A DNA stretch of 64,000 nt from Alphaproteobacteria bacterium (GTDB lineage: Bacteria > Pseudomonadota > Alphaproteobacteria > UBA7887). The translations under genes were made by a program, and so were the position numbers. Of the stretch, positions 24,976 to 33,113 are shown piece by piece; positions within the stretch are counted from its first letter, which is position 1, and the number at the start of each line of letters is the position of its first letter. Location: assembly GCA_030739735.1 (NCBI GenBank), contig JASLYQ010000001.1, positions 62,001-126,000 of the forward strand, given 5' to 3'. The notes beneath the pieces were generated by a model. It saw only the letters and a list, made by a program, of their open reading frames with translations. It did no database searches and was not told the DNA's origin.

Positions 24976-26237
24976 GCCAGCTCTGCAACGATTGCTTCGA
25001 TATTGATCAACCGATGTTGCGTCTAGACGAGGCGCTGGCCCTGATCGAGGCGCGCATGACGCCGCTGACCGCCACTGAGACGGTGCCGCTCGATGCCGCT
25101 ACCGGGCGCATTCTAGCAGAGGACGTGAGCGCCGCGACTGACGTCCCGGCGCACCACAATTCCGCCGTTGACGGCTTTGCGGTCTATCATGCCGATCTCG
25201 ATGCCGACAGCCCGACGCCCCTGCCGGTGACGGGTCGCATCGCCGCCGGCCATCCCCTCGACCGGGCGGCGCGGCGCGGCGAGGCGCTGCGCATCTTCAC
25301 CGGCGCGGTGATACCGCCTGGCCCCGATACAGTGGTCATGCAGGAGAATTGCGGACTTGCCGGCGAGACGGTAACCATCCCGCCCGGCATCGCACTTGGC
25401 GACAATTGCAGATTGGCCGGCGAGGACGTGCGCCACGGTACCACGGTGCTACGCGCTGGCCGCCGCCTACGGCCCGAGGACCTGGGTCTCGCGGCGGCGG
25501 CAGGTAGCGCCACGCTCGCCGTGCAGACGCTGCTCCGCGTCGCCTTGTTTTCCACTGGTGACGAGCTGTGTGAGCCCGGCGCGGCACTGGTGCCCGGTGC
25601 CATCTACGACAGCAACCGGCACATGCTGCGAGGTCTGCTGGCCGGCCTCGGCTGCACCGTCAACGATCTCGGTATTCTCGCGGATCGGGCTGACAGCGTG
25701 CGCCGGGCGCTCGCCGGTGCGGCACCCGACCACGATATGCTAATCACCTCGGGCGGCGTCTCGGTCGGCGAAGAGGATCACGTCAAGGCGGTGGTTGAGC
25801 AACTTGGCGGGCTCTCTTTCTGGCGCCTCGCCATTAAACCCGGGCGGCCGCTGGCGCTCGGTCATATCGACGATGCCGGGCGCACCGTACCTTTCGTCGG
25901 CCTGCCGGGAAATCCCGTAGCGGCGGCCGTAACCTTCCTGCGCCTGGCGCGGCCGCTGATTCTGCGTTTGTCGGGAGCGACGCATACGGTGCCGCGGCTG
26001 TGGCGCGTTGCCGCCGGCTTCGAGTTGACGAAGAAAGCCGGGCGGCGCGAGTTCTTGCGCTGCCGCCTGGAGGATGGCGATGCCGGCGTCCCCGTCGCCA
26101 AGCTTGCCGGCGCCCAGGGCTCGGGCGTGCTTTCCAGTCTCACGGCCGCTGACGGGCTGGTCGAACTTGGTGAAGAAATGACCTATGTTGCGCCGGGCGA
26201 CGGGATAGACTTCCTGCCCTTCGCGGAGGTGAGCTGA
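24972..26237 (+). CDS. moeA: Molybdopterin molybdenumtransferase MoeA
   Basis: A 421-residue enzyme that inserts molybdate into adenylylated molybdopterin. It begins MSQLCNDCFDIDQPMLRLDE. It has HHNSAVDGFAV (conserved SxxDG active region), FTGAVIPPGPDTVVMQE, and the MoCF-binding run ITSGGVSVGEEDH with GLPGNPVAA. The start ATG overlaps the mobB stop (ATGA). An eight-residue longer frame exists but lies inside mobB. Cotranscribed with moaD and moaE; no moaA or moaC in the window. Confidence 0.93.
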   Translation: MSQLCNDCFDIDQPMLRLDEALALIEARMTPLTATETVPLDAATGRILAEDVSAATDVPAHHNSAVDGFAVYHADLDADSPTPLPVTGRIAAGHPLDRAARRGEALRIFTGAVIPPGPDTVVMQENCGLAGETVTIPPGIALGDNCRLAGEDVRHGTTVLRAGRRLRPEDLGLAAAAGSATLAVQTLLRVALFSTGDELCEPGAALVPGAIYDSNRHMLRGLLAGLGCTVNDLGILADRADSVRRALAGAAPDHDMLITSGGVSVGEEDHVKAVVEQLGGLSFWRLAIKPGRPLALGHIDDAGRTVPFVGLPGNPVAAAVTFLRLARPLILRLSGATHTVPRLWRVAAGFELTKKAGRREFLRCRLEDGDAGVPVAKLAGAQGSGVLSSLTAADGLVELGEEMTYVAPGDGIDFLPFAEVS

Positions 26238-26488
26238 TGCAAGTACTCTATTTCGCCTGGTTGCGCGAGAAGGTGGGCGTCGCCGAGGAGGCGATCGAGC
26301 CACCGGCCGAAGTTGCTACCGTGGCCGAGCTGATCGAATGGCTGAAGGCGCGCTCACCGGGCCATACCACGGCCCTGGCGGACACCTCGGCCGTGCGTGT
26401 GGCGCTCGACCAGGAATATGTCCAACTCGACGCCGCCATTGCCGGGGCGCGCGAAGTCGCCCTGTTTCCTCCGGTGACCGGAGGCTGA
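26237..26488 (+). CDS. moaD: Molybdopterin synthase sulfur carrier subunit MoaD
   Basis: An 83-residue ubiquitin-like protein ending PVTGG, the C-terminal diglycine that is thiocarboxylated and donates sulfur for the molybdopterin dithiolene. The fold begins MQVLYFAWLREKVG, typical of MoaD. Its ATG overlaps the last base of the moeA stop, and moaE follows four bases later. Confidence 0.93.
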   Translation: MQVLYFAWLREKVGVAEEAIEPPAEVATVAELIEWLKARSPGHTTALADTSAVRVALDQEYVQLDAAIAGAREVALFPPVTGG

Positions 26489-26492
26489 GGCC

Positions 26493-26966
26493 GTGATCCG
26501 CGTGCAGAGCGAGGCTTTCGATGTCGGCGCCGAACTGGTGGCGCTGAGCGCCGGGCGCACAGATATTGGCGGCGTCGCGAGCTTCATCGGCCTGGTCCGT
26601 GACATGCACGGCGATAGCGCCGTTGGCGCCATGACGCTCGAGCATTATCCGGGCATGACAGAGCGCAAACTGGCCGAGATCGAGGCAGAAGCGCAATCGC
26701 GCTGGCCCTTGCAGACAAGCCTGATCATCCATCGCTACGGCCGCTTGGCACCAGGTGATCCCATCGTGCTAGTGGCCACGGCCTCGGCCCACCGTGTCGC
26801 CGCACTGGAGAGCTGCCAGTTCCTCATCGACTGGCTCAAAACCCAGGCACCGTTCTGGAAGTGCGAGGAGGCGTCCGACGGCAAGGCCACCTGGGTCGAA
26901 GCGCGTAGTAGCGACGACGCCGCAGCAGCGCGTTGGCGTGAGGGGAAGCCTGAGGCGGCCGAATAG
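26493..26966 (+). CDS. moaE: Molybdopterin synthase catalytic subunit MoaE
   Basis: A 157-residue catalytic subunit that, with MoaD, converts cyclic pyranopterin monophosphate to molybdopterin. Typical motifs are GGVASFIGLVRD, MTLEHYPGMTE, RYGRLAPGD and the active-site lysine in APFWKCEE. It starts with GTG at 26493, four bases after moaD. It ends the pgsA-mobB-moeA-moaD-moaE run. Confidence 0.94.
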   Translation: MIRVQSEAFDVGAELVALSAGRTDIGGVASFIGLVRDMHGDSAVGAMTLEHYPGMTERKLAEIEAEAQSRWPLQTSLIIHRYGRLAPGDPIVLVATASAHRVAALESCQFLIDWLKTQAPFWKCEEASDGKATWVEARSSDDAAAARWREGKPEAAE

Positions 26967-26985
26967 GACCAGTTCCATCAATTCT

Positions 26986-28197
26986 ATGATGCGTCTACTC
27001 GCGGCCCTCGGCTGCCCGATCCTTTGTGCCGCGCCCCAGGCCAGCGCCAGCGAGCCCAATCTCGATGTCCGCTACCGTCTGGAGGTGGTCGATCAGGCGT
27101 CGAAGCCGCGACGAGCGCAAGCGCACACCATCCGCGCCAAGCTAGGCTACGAGGTTGGGCCCCGGCACGGCTTTAGCGCGCGTCTCGAAGGCGAGGCGAT
27201 TCTAGCCCCGGGCAGCGAGCGCTACGACACCGCCATCAAGCGCCGCAGCGACCTGCCGCGCATCAACGACGCCGAGACGCACGAGGTCAACCAGGCTTGG
27301 GTCGCCTATACGCCGCGGTCCGAGACGGTGATCAAGGTCAGCCGCCAGACCCTCTTCCTCGGCGCTGAAACCTTCGTCGCCAGCGCCCGATTCCGTCAGA
27401 ACCAGCGAACCTTTGACGCTGTCACGTTGAGCGATCACGCGCTACTACCCGACACGCACCTGCAATACGGCTACATGTGGCTGGTCGACGACACCTCTGG
27501 CGAGGACGCAACCCACGGCGACTGGAATACGAACACCCATTTCGTGCAGATCGACTATGGCGGCTTCGCGCCGGTCAAACTCGGGGCCTATGCCTTACTG
27601 CTCGACATTGACCACCTGCCGGCAGAGTCATCTAAGACACTTGGGGCGCTGGCCGACAGCAGATGGGATATGGGCGGCAGTACCCTGCTAGCGCGCGGCG
27701 AGTTCGCCTGGCAGGGCGACTGGGGCGATAATCCCAGCAATCTCAGCGAGCATCTGCTGATTACCGAGGCGGGTGTCGGTCATGGCGGCCTTTGGCCCCT
27801 ACTCGGCCTGCGCCAGCAGACCGGCAACGGCCGCGTTGCCCTGCAGATCCCTATCGGCAAGAAGCACGGCAATCGCGGCTGGGCGGATGTCTTCAGCATC
27901 ACCCCCGCGGCAGGCTTGCTGGATGTCTACGGCGAGGCCAAATTTAAGCTTAAGCAAGCCGACTGGCTCGGCCTCGATCTCGCCGGCACACCGCTCGAGA
28001 GCCTGGAGCTTGTCGCCGCTCACCACCGCTTCTTCGATGACCGCGGCAGTATCAACTATGGGCACGAGACCGACTTACGCCTGCGCCTCAAGCCGCTAGA
28101 CGGCGTCACCGTGACACTCGATTACGCCGACTACCGCGCCTCACAGTTCAGCGTCGACACGCGCAAGTTCTGGTTCTCGGTAACGCTGACGCGCTAG
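26986..28197 (+). CDS. Alginate-export-type outer membrane porin
   Basis: A 403-residue outer-membrane beta-barrel protein of the AlgE/alginate_exp family. The signal peptide MMRLLAALGCPILCAAPQAS sets the start at 26986; the open frame reaching back to 26794 lies inside moaE and is rejected. Repeated amphipathic strands end in an aromatic-rich C-terminus (FWFSVTLTR). Family hallmarks include the NQAWVAYTPRSETVIKVSRQ strand pair with an Arg-Gln turn. Homologues often serve as general porins rather than alginate exporters, and no alginate genes are present. It converges on ilvE, overlapping its stop by four bases. Confidence 0.8.
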   Translation: MMRLLAALGCPILCAAPQASASEPNLDVRYRLEVVDQASKPRRAQAHTIRAKLGYEVGPRHGFSARLEGEAILAPGSERYDTAIKRRSDLPRINDAETHEVNQAWVAYTPRSETVIKVSRQTLFLGAETFVASARFRQNQRTFDAVTLSDHALLPDTHLQYGYMWLVDDTSGEDATHGDWNTNTHFVQIDYGGFAPVKLGAYALLLDIDHLPAESSKTLGALADSRWDMGGSTLLARGEFAWQGDWGDNPSNLSEHLLITEAGVGHGGLWPLLGLRQQTGNGRVALQIPIGKKHGNRGWADVFSITPAAGLLDVYGEAKFKLKQADWLGLDLAGTPLESLELVAAHHRFFDDRGSINYGHETDLRLRLKPLDGVTVTLDYADYRASQFSVDTRKFWFSVTLTR

Positions 28198-29093
28198 TCG
28201 CTGCCGATGTGGGCCGGGTCCGGCTCGAGGCCGTTGGTTAGCGCCGTGAAGTCGTCGATGAGGATGCGGCAGACCTCGCCCGGGGTGAAGCTGAGGTCGC
28301 CGATCTGGCCGACCGGCGTGACTTCTGCCGCCGTGCCAGTGAGGAACACCTCGTCCGCCTTCTCCAGCTCTTCCGGCATGATGATGCGCTCGATTACCGG
28401 GATCTGCTGCGCTTCCGCCAACCCGATCACTGTGCGTCGGGTGATGCCGTCGAGGAAGCAGTCGGGCGTCGGCGTGTGCAGTTCACCATTGATGACGAGG
28501 AAGATATTGGCGCCTGTCGATTCCGCAAGTCGCCCGCGCCAGTCGAGCATCAGCGCATCGTCGAAGCCCTCGGCCTCGGCCTTGTGTTTGGACAGCGTGC
28601 AAATCATGTATAACCCCGCCGCCTTGGCCTTGGCAGGGATCGTCGCCGGGTCGGGGCGGCGCCAGTCGGACCATTGCAACTTGATGCCCTTGAGCCGCGC
28701 CTCGGGCGAGAAGTATGACGGCCACTCCCAGGCCGCGATGGCGACATGGATAGCGTTTTGCTGAGCTGAGACGCCCATCATCTCGCTGCCGCGCCAGGCC
28801 ACTGGGCGTACATAGCCGTCGTCGATATTGTTAGCTTTACAAACATCATAATTAGCGCGGTTTATGTGGCCCTGGCTAAAGGGAATCTCAAAGCCGAGTT
28901 GGCTCGCCGACTCAAACAGGCGCTCGGTATGTTCCGCCAGCTTGAATATAGTGCCGGCATAGACGCGCTGACCCTCGAAGACGGAGCTGGCATAGTGCAG
29001 ACCGTGCGACAGGACGTGCAGGTTGGCCTCTCGCCAAGGCACCATCTTGCCATCGTACCAAATGAACCCATCGTGATCGTCAAAGCTCAACAT
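28194..29093 (-). CDS. ilvE: Branched-chain amino acid aminotransferase
   Basis: A 299-residue fold-type IV PLP transaminase acting on valine, leucine and isoleucine. Recognisable features are FIWYDGKMVPWREANLHVLS, HGLHYASSVFEG, the PLP lysine region ICTLSKHKAEAEGFDDAL, ESTGANIFLV and FLTGTAAEVTPVG. The length is standard. It is divergent from the MarR gene at 29186, an arrangement also seen with petP in purple bacteria. Confidence 0.93.
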   Translation of the reverse strand: MLSFDDHDGFIWYDGKMVPWREANLHVLSHGLHYASSVFEGQRVYAGTIFKLAEHTERLFESASQLGFEIPFSQGHINRANYDVCKANNIDDGYVRPVAWRGSEMMGVSAQQNAIHVAIAAWEWPSYFSPEARLKGIKLQWSDWRRPDPATIPAKAKAAGLYMICTLSKHKAEAEGFDDALMLDWRGRLAESTGANIFLVINGELHTPTPDCFLDGITRRTVIGLAEAQQIPVIERIIMPEELEKADEVFLTGTAAEVTPVGQIGDLSFTPGEVCRILIDDFTALTNGLEPDPAHIGSD

Positions 29094-29185
29094 GTCAGAC
29101 CGTCCCGTCGCCCAGAGGCTCGATAAAGTGGCATCCTATAAGAAGGGACTTGCGTCAGGAAGCACTAGCAAACATATACGTCAAT

Positions 29186-29674
29186 ATGACTGACAAAAAA
29201 CTAACGCGTGACCCGGGTGACTTGCATGAAATAGCCCTCAACCGGGGCATCGAGATGCTCTATTTCGGCTATCGCAACTTCGTTGCCAAGGCCAATGCCC
29301 TGCTCTCGCCTCTTGATTTCGGGCGCGCTCACCACCGCGTTATCTATTCCGTCGGCCGCAGTCCGGGTCTCACCGTGGGCGAGCTTCTGGCCACGCTACG
29401 CATCACCAAACAAAGCCTGTCGCGCGTGCTCGGCCAACTCGTGCGCACCGGATACGTGGCGCAGTTGACGGGCACGCGCGACCGCCGCCAGCGCCTCTTG
29501 AGCCTGACCGACAAGGGTCGGAAACTTGAGCACCGCTTGTCCGGCCTGCAGCGCACGCTCGTCGCCGAGGCCTATCGGGAAGCGGGGTCGGAGGCAGTGG
29601 GCGGCTTCGAGAAGATCATGCTCGGCCTCATGTGCGACGATGACCGCCCACGCTTCAGTGGCGAGCCCGGCTGA
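29186..29674 (+). CDS. MarR-family transcriptional regulator (PetP-like)
   Basis: A 162-residue winged-helix regulator. The core is FGRAHHRVIYSVGRSPGLTV, then LRITKQSLSRVLGQLVRTGY (recognition helix) and the wing GTRDRRQRLLSLTDKG. Start MTDKKLTRD was chosen over a 12-residue upstream extension because of its position and composition. The divergent ilvE neighbour is typical of petP in Rhodobacter-type genomes. A short dyad CATAT-6-ATATG at 29173-29188 overlaps the start and could be an autoregulatory operator. Confidence 0.85.
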   Translation: MTDKKLTRDPGDLHEIALNRGIEMLYFGYRNFVAKANALLSPLDFGRAHHRVIYSVGRSPGLTVGELLATLRITKQSLSRVLGQLVRTGYVAQLTGTRDRRQRLLSLTDKGRKLEHRLSGLQRTLVAEAYREAGSEAVGGFEKIMLGLMCDDDRPRFSGEPG

Positions 29675-29687
29675 TCGTTTCTTTTTA

Positions 29688-29718
29688 CCAGGGGGACATC
29701 GTACTTATTCCCCTCTGG
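29688..29718. repeat. REP-like imperfect hairpin
   Basis: The stretch CCAGGGGGACATCG through TTATTCCCCTCTGG folds into an imperfect stem with a one-base bulge. The GGGGGACA...TTATTCCCC layout resembles REP/RAYT-associated elements common in proteobacteria. It lies 14 bases after the MarR gene and might act as a weak terminator. Confidence 0.35.
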
Positions 29719-29860
29719 AGTCGATGGCGGCGCGCCTGCCAGAATTAGGTATGATATCCCCTTAATAGCCGGGCTGGGTCCCAGCAATGGCGGTTCTCGC
29801 CACCACCCGGTCAGCGTAGACTTGTGGCAACGTTGCACTGGTCCGAAAACGGGAGCGATC

Positions 29861-31819
29861 ATGACCCATCGGGAAAATCTCCTGGCCGTCATTCGCGGTG
29901 AAATGGTCGAGCAGATCCCCTGGGTGCCGCGCATCGACCTTTGGCACAACGCGCAAGTGATGCGAGGTACGCTGCCAAAGAAGTTCACAGGCATGAGCGT
30001 CGAAGACATCCATCACGCCATGGGCTGGCCACTGCACAAATTTGTGCCGGAATACAGCCGGCCCGAAAACCCTGCGGATTTGCTTCACCGCGGCATCGGG
30101 CTGTTCGATCTCAAGGAGTTTCCCTACAGCTTCACCTTTTCCAACGACGTCGACATCCGTGTTGAGGTCGAGGCCGACGAGCGCCAGGAGATGACCCACG
30201 TCGAGTACCACACGCCGGTCGGCATGGTCAGCGTGCGTCACGGCCAGACGGCTGAGATGCGCCGCGCCGGCGCCTCCATCTCCTGGGTTAAGGAACACGC
30301 CATCAAGGGACCCGAGGACTACAGGGTGCTGGCCCATATCTTCGGCAATCTCGAGATTACTCCGTCCTACGAGCGCTACACCACCTGGCGCGAAGGCATC
30401 GGCGAGGACGGCATCGCAGTGGCTCACGGCTTCGGGCTGTCCTGCACCTCGCCGATGCATTTTGTACAGAAGACCCTCCTCGATGCGACGGACTTCTACC
30501 TCCACCACCACGACTATCCGCGTCAGATGGCGGAGTTACTAGAGGCCCTGACCGGCGCCTACGACACGCTTCTCGAAATCCTTGCCGGCGGCGAGCTGGA
30601 GGCCGTGATGTGGTCGTCGAATATCGACGACATGATCACTTACCCAGCGTTGTACGAGGAATATTTCCAACCCTGGTGCCACAAGGCGGCCGACATACTC
30701 AAACCCCAGGGAACCTTACTGATTATGCATCCCGATGGCGAGAACCAGGGCCTGATGGATCTTATCGCCGAGAGCCGCATGGACGTGGCCGACGCGGTAA
30801 CACCGTACCCGATGACCAAGGTCCGCATCGAGGAGTACTACGACCGCTGGTGCCGGCCCGGACACCTGACCATTCACGGCGGTATCCCCGAGATGCTGCT
30901 GCTTGAGGAATCCTCGACCCGCGAAGACCTCTCGATGTACCTCGACAACTTGTTCCGCAGCATCGCCCCCGGCACGCGCTTCATCGGCTCGATCGGCGAC
31001 ACGACGCCGCCTGATGCCGATTTCGACCGCCTGCTCTACATCGGCGAACGCTTCGAGAAGGAGGGGCGGCTGCCGTTCGCTGCGGGCACGTATTCGCCGC
31101 TCAACCGGGACAGCGTCGCCACTGCACCACGGGTTGTCACGCCGGCGAGCACCAGCGAGACCGTCGCCGCAATGGATGTGGAGCAGGCCTTCGAGCAGAT
31201 CACCATCGACGTGCTCGACGGCGACGAGCAAGAAGTAGTGGTGCACGCGCGCGAGCTCCTCGACCAGGGCGTTCCCGCCGGCAACATCCTCAACAAAGGC
31301 ATGCTACCGGCCATGGAGGTAATCGGTGGGCGCTTCGCCGACGGCAGCGTCTTCGTGCCCGAGGTGCTGTTGTCGGCCCGCGCCATGAAGAACGGGCTCG
31401 GTGTCATCGAGCCCCACCTGGTGACCAGCAATGAGCGCCGCAGCGGCCGTGTCCTAATCGGTACAGTGCTGGGTGACCTGCACGATATCGGCAAGAACAT
31501 GGTCGCCAGCATGCTGACCGGCACCGGCTACGAGGTCATCGACATGGGGGTCAACGTGAGCACCGAGGAGATCGTGCGCCAGGTGCTCGAGCGCCGGCCC
31601 GACATCATTGCCCTTTCGGCCCTGCTAACAACGACCATGCCGCAGATCAAGGAGGTCATCACAGCGCTTGTCGAGGCCGGCCTGCGCGACGACTTTAAGG
31701 TCATCGTCGGCGGCGCCCCGGTGAACCAGAAATTTGCTGAGGACGCTGGCGCCGACGGCTACGCCCAGGATGCCGGCGCGGCGGTAGCCCTAGCGAAGCA
31801 GTTGATGCCCGCCGTCTGA
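29861..31819 (+). CDS. UroD-type corrinoid methyltransferase fused to a corrinoid-binding domain (CmuA-like architecture)
   Basis: A 652-residue cytosolic fusion. Residues 1-410 or so form a uroporphyrinogen-decarboxylase-type methyltransferase (MTHRENLLAVIRGE at the start). After a short linker, a helical cap (about 430-510) and a B12-binding Rossmann domain follow, with the lower-ligand motif D539-L-H541-D-I-G544 and a GGAPVN loop. Fused methyltransferase/corrinoid proteins are known from CmuA of chloromethane degraders. Separate versions serve methylamine and O-demethylation systems. The usual zinc motif His-x-Cys appears as H290-P291-D292, so the zinc site, and possibly the substrate class, is changed. 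A GGGAGCG site precedes the ATG. It stands alone; the methyl acceptor is probably tetrahydrofolate (inference). Confidence 0.85.
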   Translation: MTHRENLLAVIRGEMVEQIPWVPRIDLWHNAQVMRGTLPKKFTGMSVEDIHHAMGWPLHKFVPEYSRPENPADLLHRGIGLFDLKEFPYSFTFSNDVDIRVEVEADERQEMTHVEYHTPVGMVSVRHGQTAEMRRAGASISWVKEHAIKGPEDYRVLAHIFGNLEITPSYERYTTWREGIGEDGIAVAHGFGLSCTSPMHFVQKTLLDATDFYLHHHDYPRQMAELLEALTGAYDTLLEILAGGELEAVMWSSNIDDMITYPALYEEYFQPWCHKAADILKPQGTLLIMHPDGENQGLMDLIAESRMDVADAVTPYPMTKVRIEEYYDRWCRPGHLTIHGGIPEMLLLEESSTREDLSMYLDNLFRSIAPGTRFIGSIGDTTPPDADFDRLLYIGERFEKEGRLPFAAGTYSPLNRDSVATAPRVVTPASTSETVAAMDVEQAFEQITIDVLDGDEQEVVVHARELLDQGVPAGNILNKGMLPAMEVIGGRFADGSVFVPEVLLSARAMKNGLGVIEPHLVTSNERRSGRVLIGTVLGDLHDIGKNMVASMLTGTGYEVIDMGVNVSTEEIVRQVLERRPDIIALSALLTTTMPQIKEVITALVEAGLRDDFKVIVGGAPVNQKFAEDAGADGYAQDAGAAVALAKQLMPAV

Positions 31820-31949
31820 GCCGAAAAACGGTGACAGTTGATCAACCTGCGTAATTTCGGCAAGTGACAACGCCACGGCGGTATTACCGACGCCTGCCAC
31901 TTCAAAGGCCGCATCGACGCGTAGAAGAAGGTGAGCAGCGAGACTGAGG

Positions 31950-32402
31950 CTATGGCGCGCTAGGCCCATGCCCGGTGCCGGGCACCTCGCTCGGGCGTGT
32001 CACGATGTAACAGGCGACCGGTACGATGACGGCGGCGGCAAGCAGCGTTGTCAGCGGCGTTTGGCTGACCAGCGAGAGCAGGATCAGGCTGACGCCCATC
32101 ACAGCCACCGCCAGCACCTTGGCGCGCAATGGGATGACGCGATGGGTATGCCAGACCTGCAAGGGTGGCCCCAGCCTCGGATGCTGGTAAAGCCAGCGGT
32201 GGAGGCGCTCGGAGGAGCGCGAGAAGGCCCACAACGCGACGATCAGAAAGATCGTAGTCGGCAGGCCCGGTATGATGATGCCGATCAGCCCTAGTCCAAC
32301 GCAGAGCCAGCCCAGCACAAACAAGGCATGGCGCACCCCGGCCCGCCGGCTCCAACCACCTTGTGTCGAAAATTCGTCTGCTTGCTCGCCCTCACGGATC
32401 AT
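31950..32402 (-). CDS. YbaN-family (DUF454) small inner-membrane protein
   Basis: A 150-residue membrane protein with hydrophobic segments at about 27-60 and 95-135. Between them is the DUF454 core: GLIGIIIPGLPTTIFLIVAL, then AFSRSSERLHRWLYQHPRLG. YbaN relatives have no assigned biochemical function. It is alone on the minus strand. Confidence 0.82.
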   Translation of the reverse strand: MIREGEQADEFSTQGGWSRRAGVRHALFVLGWLCVGLGLIGIIIPGLPTTIFLIVALWAFSRSSERLHRWLYQHPRLGPPLQVWHTHRVIPLRAKVLAVAVMGVSLILLSLVSQTPLTTLLAAAVIVPVACYIVTRPSEVPGTGHGPSAP

Positions 32403-32782
32403 GGCCGACCGCCTGTCAGGGACCTCAGAACGCCCATGTTAGAGCCCTTTGCCTGCCGACGGAACCGATTTACCCGCTCGGTATCCTCCATCACCTTGAG
32501 CGTCTCACTAGCGGCTTCCGCACGGTGGTGCTCTCGACGAGGTCGCCGAGTTGTGAGTCGTACCGTTCGAGCGGACAGTTGGCGTCGCGACGATGCGCCC
32601 TGAGATGGCGGCCGTAGGATTACCGTGAGCGGGGTGCCGGCGGGCTCGATGGTAGTGCTTGCACCCCCGAAGACCTGACACGCTTTGCCGCGAACTGAGG
32701 GGCGCGCCGTCACGCGTATAACATGAAGAACGAAAAAGCCACGGCCGGTGCGTCCGGTCCCCTTTATAGCTGTGCGCCGCTT
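32403..32782. other. Gene-free stretch between YbaN and Flp pilin genes
   Basis: Open frames on both strands (for example minus 32399-32713) are arginine- and serine-rich with no recognisable domain and no clear ribosome site. I see no RNA gene or repeat. It may contain a decayed gene that I cannot identify. Confidence 0.4.
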
Positions 32783-32971
32783 TTAGTTGTTGTCCGTGCT
32801 GTCTTCGGTACCGCCAATACCTAAGGTGTTGCTCAACTCGGTACCGACCGTCGTCACGGCGGCGACAATTACAACCGCGATCAGCGCGGCAATGAGGCCA
32901 TACTCGATAGCGGTGGCACCACCTTCATCCTTGCCAAAACGACGCAGGCCGAACTTGGTAAGCATCTTCAT
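32783..32971 (-). CDS. flp: Flp/Fap-type pilin
   Basis: A 62-residue type IVb prepilin, MKMLTKFGLRRFGKDEGG followed by ATAIEYGLIAALIAVVIVAA. The processing site is Gly/Ala before TAIEYG, with the conserved Glu five residues into the mature protein, as cleaved by TadV/CpaA peptidases. The ATG at 32969-32971 has a GGAGAA site upstream; a GTG one codon earlier is an alternative. No tad/cpa assembly genes flank it, so it depends on genes elsewhere or is an orphan. Confidence 0.9.
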   Translation of the reverse strand: MKMLTKFGLRRFGKDEGGATAIEYGLIAALIAVVIVAAVTTVGTELSNTLGIGGTEDSTDNN

Positions 32972-33113
32972 CACGGTTTTCTCCGATACAAGCGATCAAC
33001 GAGCCTGCCGCAGTCTACCAGGAATTAACATTTCGCACAGCGCCAACAAAGGTTAGAATTTGCAATCGATGCCACTACGTTATGGAGATAGCAGCATTGA
33101 CTGAGTACGCAGT

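Noticed and set aside
29675-29860. Possible cobalamin riboswitch ahead of the corrinoid methyltransferase
   Set aside because: I could not find a B12-box or the expected helices in the 186-base leader.
30640-31524. Minus-strand ORFs inside the corrinoid methyltransferase
   Set aside because: Shadows of a well-defined fusion protein with B12 motif.
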